From contig WJMB01000210.1 in the NCBI GenBank assembly GCA_014728185.1, positions 1 to 27,841 of the forward strand: a DNA stretch of 27,841 nucleotides. Reading direction: 5' to 3'. Origin of the DNA: Candidatus Coatesiibacteriota bacterium. GTDB taxonomy: Bacteria; RBG-13-66-14. Below are positions 10,401 to 16,805 of this stretch, piece after piece. The notes beneath the pieces were generated by a model, which did not search any database, was not told the DNA's origin, and saw only the letters and a list, made by a program, of their open reading frames with translations. Made by a program: the position numbers and the translations under genes. How positions within the stretch are numbered: the first letter of the stretch is position 1; every line of letters starts with the position of its first letter.

Positions 10401-12920
10401 GGGGTCCTCGGCGGGATCGACCTGGGCGAGGGCCAGGCGGTAGTGATCGAGGGACTTTTCCAGGTGGTCGCCGATAACGCGGTCGTCCTCACCGGCGGCG
10501 CGGGCGCGCTCGGCACGGGTCGACTCGATCCAGCCCAGGGCGTACCAGGCCGCCGGGTAGAAGTAGCGCTCGTCGAAGATGCGACGCAGTTCGGTCTGGG
10601 CCGGGGTCAGGTCTATCTCGTCGAGGGGGTCTTCGCCGGGGGCGTAGGTCAGGGTCAGGCCCAGGCCGTAGCGGGCGGCGGCCGAAGAGGGCTCGTCGGC
10701 CAGGCGCTCGCGGTACTCCTCGGCCAGCTCGTCGCGGAGGCCCAGGTCCTCGCAGGAGAGCTTGATCAGGGCGCGATGGGCGGCGGGGAAGTCGTACTGG
10801 AAGTCCAGGGCCTGGCGCAGCAGAGACTCGGCGCGCTCGGGGTTCCCCTCGCGGCGGAACTCGTCGGCCTCCTCGAGCAGCAGCCGCCGCAGGAACAAGC
10901 GGGCCTCGGCGGCGACCTCGCCGCGGTCCAGGTCGGCGTAGTCGACGACGACGGTCTCCAGGCTGCGCGCGGCGTCCTCGGGCCGCCCCAGCTCGCGCTG
11001 GAGCTGGGCCGACTCGATCAGTGCCCGGGCGCCCAGGAAGCGCACGCGGGGGTAGTCGACGACGACCTTACGGTAGGCGTCGGCGGCCTCGGCGCGTTGG
11101 TCGAGGGCTTCGAGCTCCCGCGCGGTCTCGAACTGGGCGTAGGCGGCCAGCTCCGGGTAGTCGGCGTAGTCGTTGCGGATGCGTTCCAGCTCGACGAGCT
11201 TCTCGACGTCGCTGCGCCCGCCGAGCTCCAGCTCGACCAGGTTGTCCTGGACCTCGAGTTGCCAGCGCTGCTCGGCCGGGTAGTTGAGCAGGACCTCCAG
11301 ATAGCGTTGACGGGCCTCTTCGGGCTGGCCTAGGCGCTCCAGGCAGCGGGCCGACTTGGTTGCGGCCTCGGCGCGTTTGTCGAAGTTCTCGCCGAGCAGG
11401 GCGGCGCGGTCGTAGAGCGCGCGGGCCTCCTCGATGCGGCCGAACTCCCAGCGGATATCGCCGACGAGGACCAGGGCGGCGCAGGTCGCCTCGGGCACCG
11501 TCGACTCGTACTCGTCGGCCAGGGCCAGTCCCCGCGCCTCGATCTCCGGCGCGGCTTCCGCGCTGCCCACTCCGGGGCGCAAGCGCTTCTCGGCGGCTGG
11601 GACGTGGTCGTAGCGACGGGCCGAGTCCCAGTCGTAGACCAGGGCGGCGTAGCTAGTATAGGCCGCGGCGTGGAGCGAGGACTCCCAGCGCTCTTCGAGG
11701 AGTCGCCGCTCGACGGCGGCCTGGGTCTCCAGGCCGCGCTCCTCCAGCTCCTCGGCGTAGAGGCTCTGCGCCACCGGTCCCCAGATTTCGTCGGCGTGGA
11801 AGGTGTCGACGAAGATGGTCAGCGCCAGCAGGCGCTCGTCGTCATCGGTCACACCGCGGGCCCGGCGCAGCCAGTCCCGGGGGGCGCCCTCGAGCTCGGG
11901 CGCCGAGATGGAGGTGCGCCAGACGTCACCGCCGCTCGAACGGTCCGAGGCGAAGTAGATGTTGACCCCGCCGAGGTCGGCCACGCCGTCCCAGTCCGTG
12001 CCGATGGTCACCCGACGGTAGGGGGTCTGGCCGGGCTCCAGGCGGTCGGCGGCGGCGGCGCCGGTATACTCGCCGGCGATGATCGCCTCGAGCTGGTCGG
12101 CGCGCAGGTGGCAGACCTGGCCGTTGTCGAGGACGTCGATGCGGCCGTCGGAGTTGGTGTCCAGGCCGAAGCGGGTGAAGACGATGCCCGTGGGACGCCA
12201 GCGCGGGTAGGCCACCGGGGCGCCGTCATCAACCAGCACCAGCTCACGTCCGTCCTCCAGGCGGCGCAGCACCAGGGCGCCGCGACCCTGACCCGGGACG
12301 ACGTAGACGATCCAGGAACCGTCGGGGCTGTAGCAGGGCTGGGTGCCGCCGTTCTCGGTCAGACGCTCCGTCTCGCCGCCGGCTGCGGGGATGCGGTAGA
12401 TGTTGGAAATCCGCTCGGCGTGCTCCCACTCCGAACCCAGAACGCTAATGCCGGCGCGGTAGTCACGCTCCTCGACCCGGGCGAAGACGATCCAGCGGCC
12501 TTCGGGGGAGACGTTGGGGAACTCGTCGGCACCGCGGTGCTCGGTCAGTCGGCGGACGTAATCCACCCCGGGATTGAGGGAGTAGATCTCGCCCTCGGGA
12601 TCGTCGCGGTTGCTGACGAAGAAGACCGTGTCCGAGGTCGGGTCGTAGCTGGGCTGGTAGTCCGCCGCCGAGTGCTCGGTGAGCTGCTTCAAGGCCCCGG
12701 TGGAGAGATCGTAGAACCAGATGTCCCGGTTGCCCGAGCGCTCGCTGACGAAGGCTACCAGACTCAGACCCGTCTTGAGCGCCGGGGAGCCGTCGTAGTC
12801 GCCATGGGTGGTCAGTTGCTCGAACTCGGGCAGGGGGAAGGCCTCGTCGGCTTCGGCCCGTAGGCTGAATACGCCGGGCAGCAGTAACGGCACGAGGAGA
12901 AGGGCGCGTTTTGTGTTCAT
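4419..12920 (-). CDS. Giant exported protein: TolB-like propeller, TPR, pseudo-CHAT, TPR, CHAT protease
   Basis: A 2833-residue protein. Residues 1-24 are a Sec signal peptide. Residues 32-335 are a TolB/PD40-like beta-propeller (repeated QLTEH, YQPSYDPTSD, SPEGRWIVF). An EF-hand-like calcium loop, DTNSDGRIDVLD, sits at 254-265. TPR-type helical repeats fill about 360-1460. A CHAT-like domain at about 1465-1825 lacks the catalytic pair (Ala1668 and Gly1736 replace His and Cys). More TPRs follow at about 1835-2420. The CHAT domain at about 2465-2806 has an intact dyad, His2662 in LLHLATHTE and Cys2716 in LSACQT. The tail is acidic. The frame stays open upstream to 13280, but that part looks non-coding; the start at 12920 gives the signal peptide. 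CHAT domains are caspase-like cysteine peptidases. The substrate is unknown. The gene is coupled to the cytochrome gene downstream. Confidence 0.9.
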   Translation of the reverse strand: MNTKRALLLVPLLLPGVFSLRAEADEAFPLPEFEQLTTHGDYDGSPALKTGLSLVAFVSERSGNRDIWFYDLSTGALKQLTEHSAADYQPSYDPTSDTVFFVSNRDDPEGEIYSLNPGVDYVRRLTEHRGADEFPNVSPEGRWIVFARVEERDYRAGISVLGSEWEHAERISNIYRIPAAGGETERLTENGGTQPCYSPDGSWIVYVVPGQGRGALVLRRLEDGRELVLVDDGAPVAYPRWRPTGIVFTRFGLDTNSDGRIDVLDNGQVCHLRADQLEAIIAGEYTGAAAADRLEPGQTPYRRVTIGTDWDGVADLGGVNIYFASDRSSGGDVWRTSISAPELEGAPRDWLRRARGVTDDDERLLALTIFVDTFHADEIWGPVAQSLYAEELEERGLETQAAVERRLLEERWESSLHAAAYTSYAALVYDWDSARRYDHVPAAEKRLRPGVGSAEAAPEIEARGLALADEYESTVPEATCAALVLVGDIRWEFGRIEEARALYDRAALLGENFDKRAEAATKSARCLERLGQPEEARQRYLEVLLNYPAEQRWQLEVQDNLVELELGGRSDVEKLVELERIRNDYADYPELAAYAQFETARELEALDQRAEAADAYRKVVVDYPRVRFLGARALIESAQLQRELGRPEDAARSLETVVVDYADLDRGEVAAEARLFLRRLLLEEADEFRREGNPERAESLLRQALDFQYDFPAAHRALIKLSCEDLGLRDELAEEYRERLADEPSSAAARYGLGLTLTYAPGEDPLDEIDLTPAQTELRRIFDERYFYPAAWYALGWIESTRAERARAAGEDDRVIGDHLEKSLDHYRLALAQVDPAEDPYLHADTLLALGNSNYQLGNLSVAHRFYSRRLDALTRPYDAAFEARFQFNLARCARHIDDFAGALEHYDRAAELYAEAGNPVRELMCADGRALVYFEMQDWRTALNEFVAVKVGYESLAVEFERRALELPTTDGRRTAARYAVAARAKVSYPLRNIGICYYYLEDYPLSLAYLGRAMETLEKLGREIGGAEAGGLLDINISAGLAGDAAKATQGFDLIGEKQLIYTFAANCHRRMGDYRAAIAAYRKRLELYEEVSGDVDSQAAAAERGKFLNQLGLLSYQVNDLEASARYYLQSMEACREAEVLRGELLALANLAEVALNIAERLRLEELPDSAAFPALEDPGDPEEHQDLRTAAVGLAAELETLYPRLEEIYESGQAIRYLNALGSLQLALGLTEPDPAARLERLQSAEERFYRAGLAAEAVGDAASMVTCGHNRGAALAALGDERAVGVLETAYDRSRLFNLDRLSWRIGRSLAEYHLDSGRPTAARVYLDRALHDVERELTQRTQPILQSVYYAEIRALYELALTLEDDAVPVEESLDLVDRYRAAYLAALFGERELDLYRERDRNFFNNERVYQDDITALLDRLTKLSLSTSNEDQDEVERLRGELARLRDEYRREIEDQLAKNEIVVALAGVHTLSLERIQTVLSDDAPLLVYFFAGERLWSATLDGEAIRSEWIELDRGLARDLVEAALVGDGPARDELARLLLKPHSDVVDGAEVLYLAPDGPLWGLPWGALPFEDGALVDETAPVMTPSPTELAFSFGVRNVSRDEPLFIVARAGIDESTVEAATARRVRLDGELYEDELTLAGLNQRALAREMVEIDGALRHDGGDPLFFGVRLREPVGDGVFPPLGSVDDDEGGLPKVDELQRSTITFKDLLALNLDVNLLALNDGGGYFEPGADLEQGMGVLGRCLNYCGAPTMLYLPPNADPAARNAFLDRFNDYRATHSPAQALRLAMRDRRDSGASTETWATPMLVGFAGFDEDDALEYAEQTYVLTFKSAQANYEDAQLHGDAELYTTAAVQFVKAASIAERLGRDDEKLTLYNAAADAYYRADRLADAREYVERVYDEADDDRTRFGALQRLSGLYHNQGELETALEYNDRALELLRGIGPESRPELVDVYITLHTERAVLLNKLYRYPEALASYERAAGLADGFERLKTWADLQLELGNLYLSRLEEPAAATARALAARDAYTELDDERGRARSLTLLGLCSTELKELESALAYHQEAAAIIDSHYDVEGWRSTSLENDYGWARASWERQDYNRTLELCGGALERLENDEALLRSRFRGLGALAHLGLLHREQALEYAEASLEDALLAGGLEQQQRQSLDEITAGGRATDIAAAYSNLALVHQVEGDYSAARKAQQNALEIDEAVGYRAGIDADLRRLAIIAELTEDLPGAAEYHRRYLEGADEGNPRTVMGHYDLARIYRILSPELVEDELDAAADGARRLDRVDIYWRVLHQRARAVQESDFDTAIDGYEEAIELVKLTWPEVQLSNLRQGLILDPHDLFSDAIGLVFQFGDNLRALELSEVYRVVVGEKQLARADLSNSNPELDAALTGVRESAHRLASAKMRGSGEVGLLQGEYNTRVDEVIDRWPEFAGVVGQIFPVENVMDNLRYEQAAIVIFFSDELCYVWEITPLFISQVLRKSQDVEEQVRRLSELLSRRGDLGELQQAATDLYALVMKPFTKHIELSRYTDLLIVPDGLLAQVPFAALPFGDYTNGYLIDNFNLEYTPSLTSYFNLTPGGGAPGSLLSLADPETPREPLRFAAKEANSIARRFEGAAGPYLGEEATEGLFREKAPDYRLLHLATHTEIIPGDPLNTALLFAQPASEDGPAVKSDDDGRLTVGEIIGQSFNAELTALSACQTAVGERGMGQEFLSLARAFLFAGSRNVLATFLRVSDITTAVLVRNFFYNLADGKDPVVALRQAQLQTREQFEHPSYWSTVGLFTRADVKQTQIVEDLENEDPTDNSGEGGGESEAP

Positions 12921-12965
12921 CGGCTCGCCGGGTGGGAGGTTGGGTGAGATAAGACTTCTGCGATC

Positions 12966-12974
12966 ATTATAACA
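12966..12974 (-). promoter_or_regulatory. Extended -10 promoter of the giant CHAT gene
   Basis: On the minus strand this reads TGTTATAAT, a perfect TATAAT with an upstream TG (extended -10). No good -35 hexamer is present at 17 bases. The predicted start of transcription is near 12959, leaving a leader of about 40 bases before the ATG at 12920. The same nine bases occur before the MATE transporter gene. Confidence 0.7.
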
Positions 12975-13133
12975 AAGACGGCCCCGCTTGACCGACGCGG
13001 CGCCCCCTGCTATCATGCCGGGGACCGATGCCGATAAAACCCGTCGAGAAAAGGGTTTAGCATGCGGCGGCCCACCGTACCCCCGCGCCGACCTCGGGGA
13101 AAACCCTCCGCGCCGACGGGTCGAGGCCGGCTT

Positions 13134-13148
13134 TGGCACGTTTCTTGC
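13134..13148 (+). promoter_or_regulatory. Sigma-54 promoter-like site (TGGCAC-N5-TTGC)
   Basis: Reads TGGCACGTTTCTTGC. The -24 GG and -12 GC are separated by exactly ten bases, as sigma-54 requires, and both boxes match the consensus fully. Transcription would start near 13160 and run toward the CoA-activase operon at 13551, giving a leader of about 390 bases. The same 20-base string starting GGCTTTGGCACG recurs at 27779. Confidence 0.7.
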
Positions 13149-13187
13149 GAAGCGCCGCCGCTCCGCCCGCCCGGCACGGCCCCCGGC

Positions 13188-13202
13188 GCAACAAACGCGC
13201 CA
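13188..13202 (-). promoter_or_regulatory. Second sigma-54 promoter-like site, opposite strand
   Basis: On the minus strand it reads TGGCGCGTTTGTTGC, again with ten bases between GG and GC and one departure (G for A) in the -24 box. It is preceded by GGGGAGGCTT, exactly as before the site at 27784. It points to the giant CHAT gene, with a possible start near 13176 and a leader of about 255 bases. It faces the plus-strand site 40 bases away, so use of one could interfere with the other. Confidence 0.55.
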
Positions 13203-13550
13203 AAGCCTCCCCGACGCGGGATCAACGGTTATCGAGCGAAGGCTGGACGCCGGCCCGTCAGTGGGCGAAGAGTCCCTCATCGCGCCGTGGGCGTCGAGCT
13301 ATATTGAGTGGTTTCTTGAGAGGCGAAGACAACCACGTGACCCCGTTGCGGATATAGATGGTTTGAAGGGCCTTGCTCCACGGCGACCCGTTGGGCAGTT
13401 GAAGCGGTTCGTTGGTCGATCGACGATCTTGTATCGCTGATCTGTGATCAGCCGCACACAATGGCATCCAGTCGCTTAACTCTCATCGGCAATCAGCCCC
13501 GCCTCCACCGACCACTGAACGTCCCCGCGGAACCCCGTCCCCGTGAGCCC

Positions 13551-14804
13551 ATGAGCACTGATTCCGTTCAGTCCCGGCGTTTGACCATCGGCGTGCCCCG
13601 CGCCCTGGACTACTACGCCCACTTCCCCCTGGTCCGCGAGCTCCTCGTCGGCCTGGGGTTCGACTACGTCGTCAGCGAGCCGACCAATCGCGCCGTAGTC
13701 GACGCCGGGACCAGCTACACGGTTTCCGACGCCTGCATCCCGGTGAAGATCTTCCACGGCCACGTGGAGAGCCTCTTCGGACGCTGCGATGCCCTCTACC
13801 TGCCCCGGTTGGTCAAGCTGCGCCGCCTGAAGCATGACGGTCGCAGCTTCCGCGAGACCTTCTGTCCCAAGTTCATCGGCCTGCCCGACATCGTCCGCAA
13901 CAGCATGGGTCTGGAGACGATCGAGCAGCTAGGTCCGGCGGCGCGGGCCCGGCGCGCATTACGTCGACGCCTGCGGCTGCGTGAGGGGGAGGTCGCCCCC
14001 GGCGTGCGCGAGCTTCCCGTGGTTCAGCGCGGCCAGGGCGGACCGGGGCTGGACACCGACCGTCCCATCGTGTTGGATATCGACATCGACCTGACCAAGC
14101 GACTGGGCACCCTTTACCGGGTGGCCAACCAGTTGCGCCGCCTGCGCTTCTTTTCCTACCCCCGGCTCTACCTGACCTATCGCCGCGCCCTGCGGGTCCA
14201 GCGCCGCTACGAGAACCTGCTGGGCGCGGGGCTCTCGCCCAGGGAGGTTCTGGCCGTCATCGACGGCGCGGAGCGTCCCGAGCGTCCGCCGACCCCCCGG
14301 GGTCCTCTGGCCGTGGTCGGCTATCCCTACCTGCTCTACGACCGCTTCCTGGCCGCCGGTGTCGTCGAGCGATTCACCAAGCGCGGCTACGACGTCTGGA
14401 CCCCCTGGCGGCTGTGGAAGGATAAGCGGGCCTTGGCGTTGGGCGCACGAGTGAAGAGCCGACCCCTCTTCTGGCACTTCTCCAACATCGTCTGCGACGC
14501 CGGACTCTACCTGATGCGCTACGGCCTGACGCCGGAGCAGCTCGCCGGAGAGCGACTTTCGCGGCGGGGCTACCTCTACCGTCTGGCGCGCAAGCGCCCG
14601 GGCGCTCACGACACGCCGATCCGCGGCCTGGTCCATGTCACCAGCGCCACCTGCGGTCCCGACGCCTTCGTCGGCAAGTACCTGGAACTGACCGCCAAGC
14701 GCCTGGACATCCCGCTGATGGTTTTGCAGGTCGACGAGCAGTCCGGCGAGGCCGGGGTGCTGACCCGGCTGGAAGCCTTCTGCGACATGCTGGAGCGCCG
14801 CTGA
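13551..14804 (+). CDS. CoA-dehydratase activator-like protein (DUF2229 family)
   Basis: A 417-residue cytoplasmic protein. The N-terminus has the family signature LTIGVPRALDYYAHFPL (11-27), then VSDACIPVKIFHGHV (58-72) and FCPKFIGLPDIVRNSM (104-119). The C-terminus has SATCGPDAF and DEQSGEAGVLTRLEAFCD, close to the family's DEHTGEAG pattern. Conserved Cys62, Cys105, the Cys of NIVCDAG and that of TCGPD are probable Fe-S ligands. Relatives act with BadF-type ATPases and 2-hydroxyacyl-CoA dehydratases, but their reaction is not settled. Here no ATPase or dehydratase gene is adjacent. The frame is open from 13461, but I take the ATG at 13551, which places the conserved motif at residue 11; its ribosome binding site is weak. 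It is first in an operon with two further genes. Confidence 0.8.
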   Translation: MSTDSVQSRRLTIGVPRALDYYAHFPLVRELLVGLGFDYVVSEPTNRAVVDAGTSYTVSDACIPVKIFHGHVESLFGRCDALYLPRLVKLRRLKHDGRSFRETFCPKFIGLPDIVRNSMGLETIEQLGPAARARRALRRRLRLREGEVAPGVRELPVVQRGQGGPGLDTDRPIVLDIDIDLTKRLGTLYRVANQLRRLRFFSYPRLYLTYRRALRVQRRYENLLGAGLSPREVLAVIDGAERPERPPTPRGPLAVVGYPYLLYDRFLAAGVVERFTKRGYDVWTPWRLWKDKRALALGARVKSRPLFWHFSNIVCDAGLYLMRYGLTPEQLAGERLSRRGYLYRLARKRPGAHDTPIRGLVHVTSATCGPDAFVGKYLELTAKRLDIPLMVLQVDEQSGEAGVLTRLEAFCDMLERR

Positions 14805-14869
14805 GGCTCTGCCGCTTCGCCGACTTGACGGCTCACGACCGCTCGGTATCGAGCAACCCAATCGCCTGC

Positions 14870-15442
14870 ATGATGGACGAACTCCGCTACCAGCTATTCA
14901 CGGCGGGCTGCGACTACGCCCGGGCCCGCCTCTTCGCCCGAGGGCTGCGGCGCCTGCTGACCTTGGACAGCGACGCGGCTACCCGGGGCGCCGGCCGCAA
15001 GGTTATCGACGAGCTGCGCCGGACACTCAAGCAGCTCGTGCTGCGTTTGGGGGCCAGCGGGACAGCGGTTCCTCAGCCCGACGCCGAGCCCGGCGTCACC
15101 GAGGTGCGCGAGTGGCTGACCGGATTCTGGAGCGACTGCCTGTCGGCGGTCGAGGAGTCCCACGGCGCGGTGGGACGACGGATCGTCGAGACCGGAACGG
15201 CGCTCCAATCCGTTGCCCTGGAATTGCAGAGCGCGGTGGGGCATCGTCTGAGCGAGCGCCCGGGCGCGGCGCGGCATCGCCGGCTGACGGCGCGGAAGCA
15301 GCTCGGGTCCGCCGGCCTGGACGAGGGACTGCTGAGCGAGATCGAAAACGCCCGGGACCACACCCCGGCGACGCTCTACGGACTGGCCTTTCCCGTCGAT
15401 GACGACTCCGAGGCCCAGGATGAAGCCGACGAAGACAGCTAG
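14870..15442 (+). CDS. Small mostly helical protein, unknown function
   Basis: About 190 residues, Arg/Leu/Ala/Glu-rich and predicted mostly helical, with no signal peptide or membrane segment and an acidic tail (PVDDDSEAQDEADEDS). I do not recognise a family. The frame can be extended to a TTG at 14825, but ATG codons at 14870 and 14873 fall just before the first well-formed helix (MDELRYQLFTAGCDYARARLF). None of the three has a strong ribosome binding site. It sits 65 bases after the CoA-activase homologue and its end overlaps the start of the Fe-S oxidoreductase gene by 23 bases, so it is very likely an operon member, perhaps a partner of those proteins. Confidence 0.6.
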   Translation: MMDELRYQLFTAGCDYARARLFARGLRRLLTLDSDAATRGAGRKVIDELRRTLKQLVLRLGASGTAVPQPDAEPGVTEVREWLTGFWSDCLSAVEESHGAVGRRIVETGTALQSVALELQSAVGHRLSERPGAARHRRLTARKQLGSAGLDEGLLSEIENARDHTPATLYGLAFPVDDDSEAQDEADEDS

Positions 15443-16709
15443 CGCCGCGGGCCTGCGCCGGGAGCTCGAGCGCTGTGTGGCCTGCGGCAAGTGCCGGGCT
15501 CTCTGCCCGGTTTTCTCCGTCGAGGGTGGCGAGGCCTCGGTCGCCCGGGGCAAGCTGAAAATCCTGGCGGCGGCCGAGGACGGCGAACTCGATTACAACG
15601 CCGATCTGGGTCGCCTCCTCGACGACTGCCTGGGCTGCCGCCTCTGCACCTCGGGCTGCCCCCAGGGCGCTCGCACCGATGAGCTGGTCTACGCCGCCAG
15701 GCAGCGCATCCGCGACCGCCGCAGCTGCAATCCCCTCGAGCTGTTCATCCTGCGCTATCTGCTGCCCCGCCGGGCGCTGTTGGCCTCCCTGGCCCGCTTC
15801 GTCGGGCGTTGGCAGAACCGCCTGGCCCGGCTGCTCGGTCGGAGCGGAAACGAAGAACTCAGCGAGGGCCAACGTGTCCAACGCGCCCTGGTCGGACTCT
15901 ACCGCCGTCTGCTTCCCCTGGCCGGTCTCTCGCCGCGCCTGGTGCCGCCCACCCTCTCGCCGCGTCAGTTCAGTTCGGGGCGGGGGGAGGTCCAGGCCTT
16001 CGGCGACGCGAACGCCGAGCGCTGGGGGTTTTTCGTCGGCTGCGCCCTGGAGACGGCCTACCCGCGATCGGCCCGCGCCGTGGTCGAGCTGGCCCGCCGC
16101 CTGGGGATCGGCCTGATCGCACCGACCACCCAGGCCTGCTGCGGCCTGCCCGCCTGGGGTTCCGGGGACCGCCGGGCCGCCTCGGCGCTGATCAACGCCA
16201 ACGCCGCCGCCTTCGCCGACCGCGACCTCGATGGTGTCGTCACCGCCTGCGCCTCCTGCGCCTCTTTCCTGCGCGAGCACTACAGCGGTGTTCTGGGCCG
16301 CACACAGACGTTGCAGGAGTTTTTGCGGGAACGCTTGGGCAGGCTGGAGCTTAGGCGCACCCCCGGTCTGCGCGTCACCTGGCACCAGCCCTGCCACCTG
16401 GCCCGCCATCTGGCCGTCGAGCTGGCCGAGCCTATGCTGGCCCGACTGGCCGACTATGTGGAGCTGGAGGAGCGTGACGTCTGCTGCGGTGGGGCGGGGA
16501 GCTACTTCGTCAAACACCCGGAGACCGCCGCCGCCATCGGCGAGCGTAAGGCGAAGCGCATCGTCGACAGCGGCGCCGAGGTCGTGGTGACGGCCTGTCC
16601 GGGCTGCGCGATGCAGCTCGAGGCCTCCCTGGCCCGCCTGAACGCCCCGGTGCGCGTCGAGCTCCTCGGCGATTTCCTCGCCCGGCGGCTGCCGCCGGTA
16701 TCAAGCTGA
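15420..16709 (+). CDS. GlcF/LutA-like Fe-S oxidoreductase with two 4Fe-4S clusters and two CCG domains
   Basis: A 429-residue cytoplasmic protein. Two ferredoxin-type clusters are bound by C19, C22, C25, C29 and by C70, C73, C76, C80 (each CxxCxxCxxxCP). Two cysteine-rich CCG domains follow: QACCGLPAWG at 238-247 with CASC at 277-280, then HQPCHLAR near 335, DVCCGGAGSYF near 365 and CPGC near 402. This is the layout of glycolate oxidase subunit GlcF and heterodisulphide-reductase-like subunits, with E. coli GlcF only slightly shorter. No flavin subunit gene is adjacent, so the electron donor is unknown. An in-frame ATG lies at 15399, but GAGG six bases before 15420 favours the latter. It is last in the operon and is followed by a strong terminator. 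It may supply electrons to the co-encoded activator-like protein. Confidence 0.85.
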   Translation: MKPTKTASAAGLRRELERCVACGKCRALCPVFSVEGGEASVARGKLKILAAAEDGELDYNADLGRLLDDCLGCRLCTSGCPQGARTDELVYAARQRIRDRRSCNPLELFILRYLLPRRALLASLARFVGRWQNRLARLLGRSGNEELSEGQRVQRALVGLYRRLLPLAGLSPRLVPPTLSPRQFSSGRGEVQAFGDANAERWGFFVGCALETAYPRSARAVVELARRLGIGLIAPTTQACCGLPAWGSGDRRAASALINANAAAFADRDLDGVVTACASCASFLREHYSGVLGRTQTLQEFLRERLGRLELRRTPGLRVTWHQPCHLARHLAVELAEPMLARLADYVELEERDVCCGGAGSYFVKHPETAAAIGERKAKRIVDSGAEVVVTACPGCAMQLEASLARLNAPVRVELLGDFLARRLPPVSS

Positions 16710-16725
16710 ACCTAAGGGATAAACG

Positions 16726-16760
16726 AACGGGGAGCACCTGCAGGTGTTCCCCGTTTCATT
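16726..16760 (+). terminator. Strong bidirectional terminator between convergent genes
   Basis: AACGGGGAGCACCTG at 16726-16740 pairs with CAGGTGTTCCCCGTT at 16741-16755 (15 pairs including one G-T), followed by TTTCATT. It lies 17 bases after the Fe-S oxidoreductase stop and 50 bases after the end of the opposing methyltransferase gene, so it can serve both. On the minus strand it is followed by CGTTTATC. Confidence 0.85.
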
Positions 16761-16805
16761 CAGGGATCGTCTCTCGGGCCGGGAACGCGCATGCTCGAAA
16801 GCCCC

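Larger units (their letters stand above)
12975..13550. other. Divergent intergenic region with sigma-54 sites and hairpins
   Basis: About 575 bases between the giant CHAT gene (leftward) and the CoA-activase homologue (rightward). It holds two sigma-54 promoter-like sites that face each other (13134-13148 plus, 13188-13202 minus), a hairpin AAACCC/GGGTTT at 13037-13058, and a perfect GCTGATC/GATCAGC hairpin at 13436-13452. Frames are open on both strands because the DNA is GC-rich, but none has a ribosome binding site or protein-like composition. Confidence 0.5.

Noticed and set aside
9708..11333. A 541-codon plus-strand frame opposite the tandem-CHAT gene, and other long antisense frames
   Set aside because: They mirror a well-supported gene with domains; their Gly/Val/Gln-rich sequences are typical antisense shadows of GC-rich coding DNA.
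12921..13280. A 120-residue N-terminal extension of the tandem-CHAT frame
   Set aside because: It would bury the signal peptide, is Arg/Gly-rich as expected from translated GC-rich non-coding DNA, and contains the TGTTATAAT promoter.
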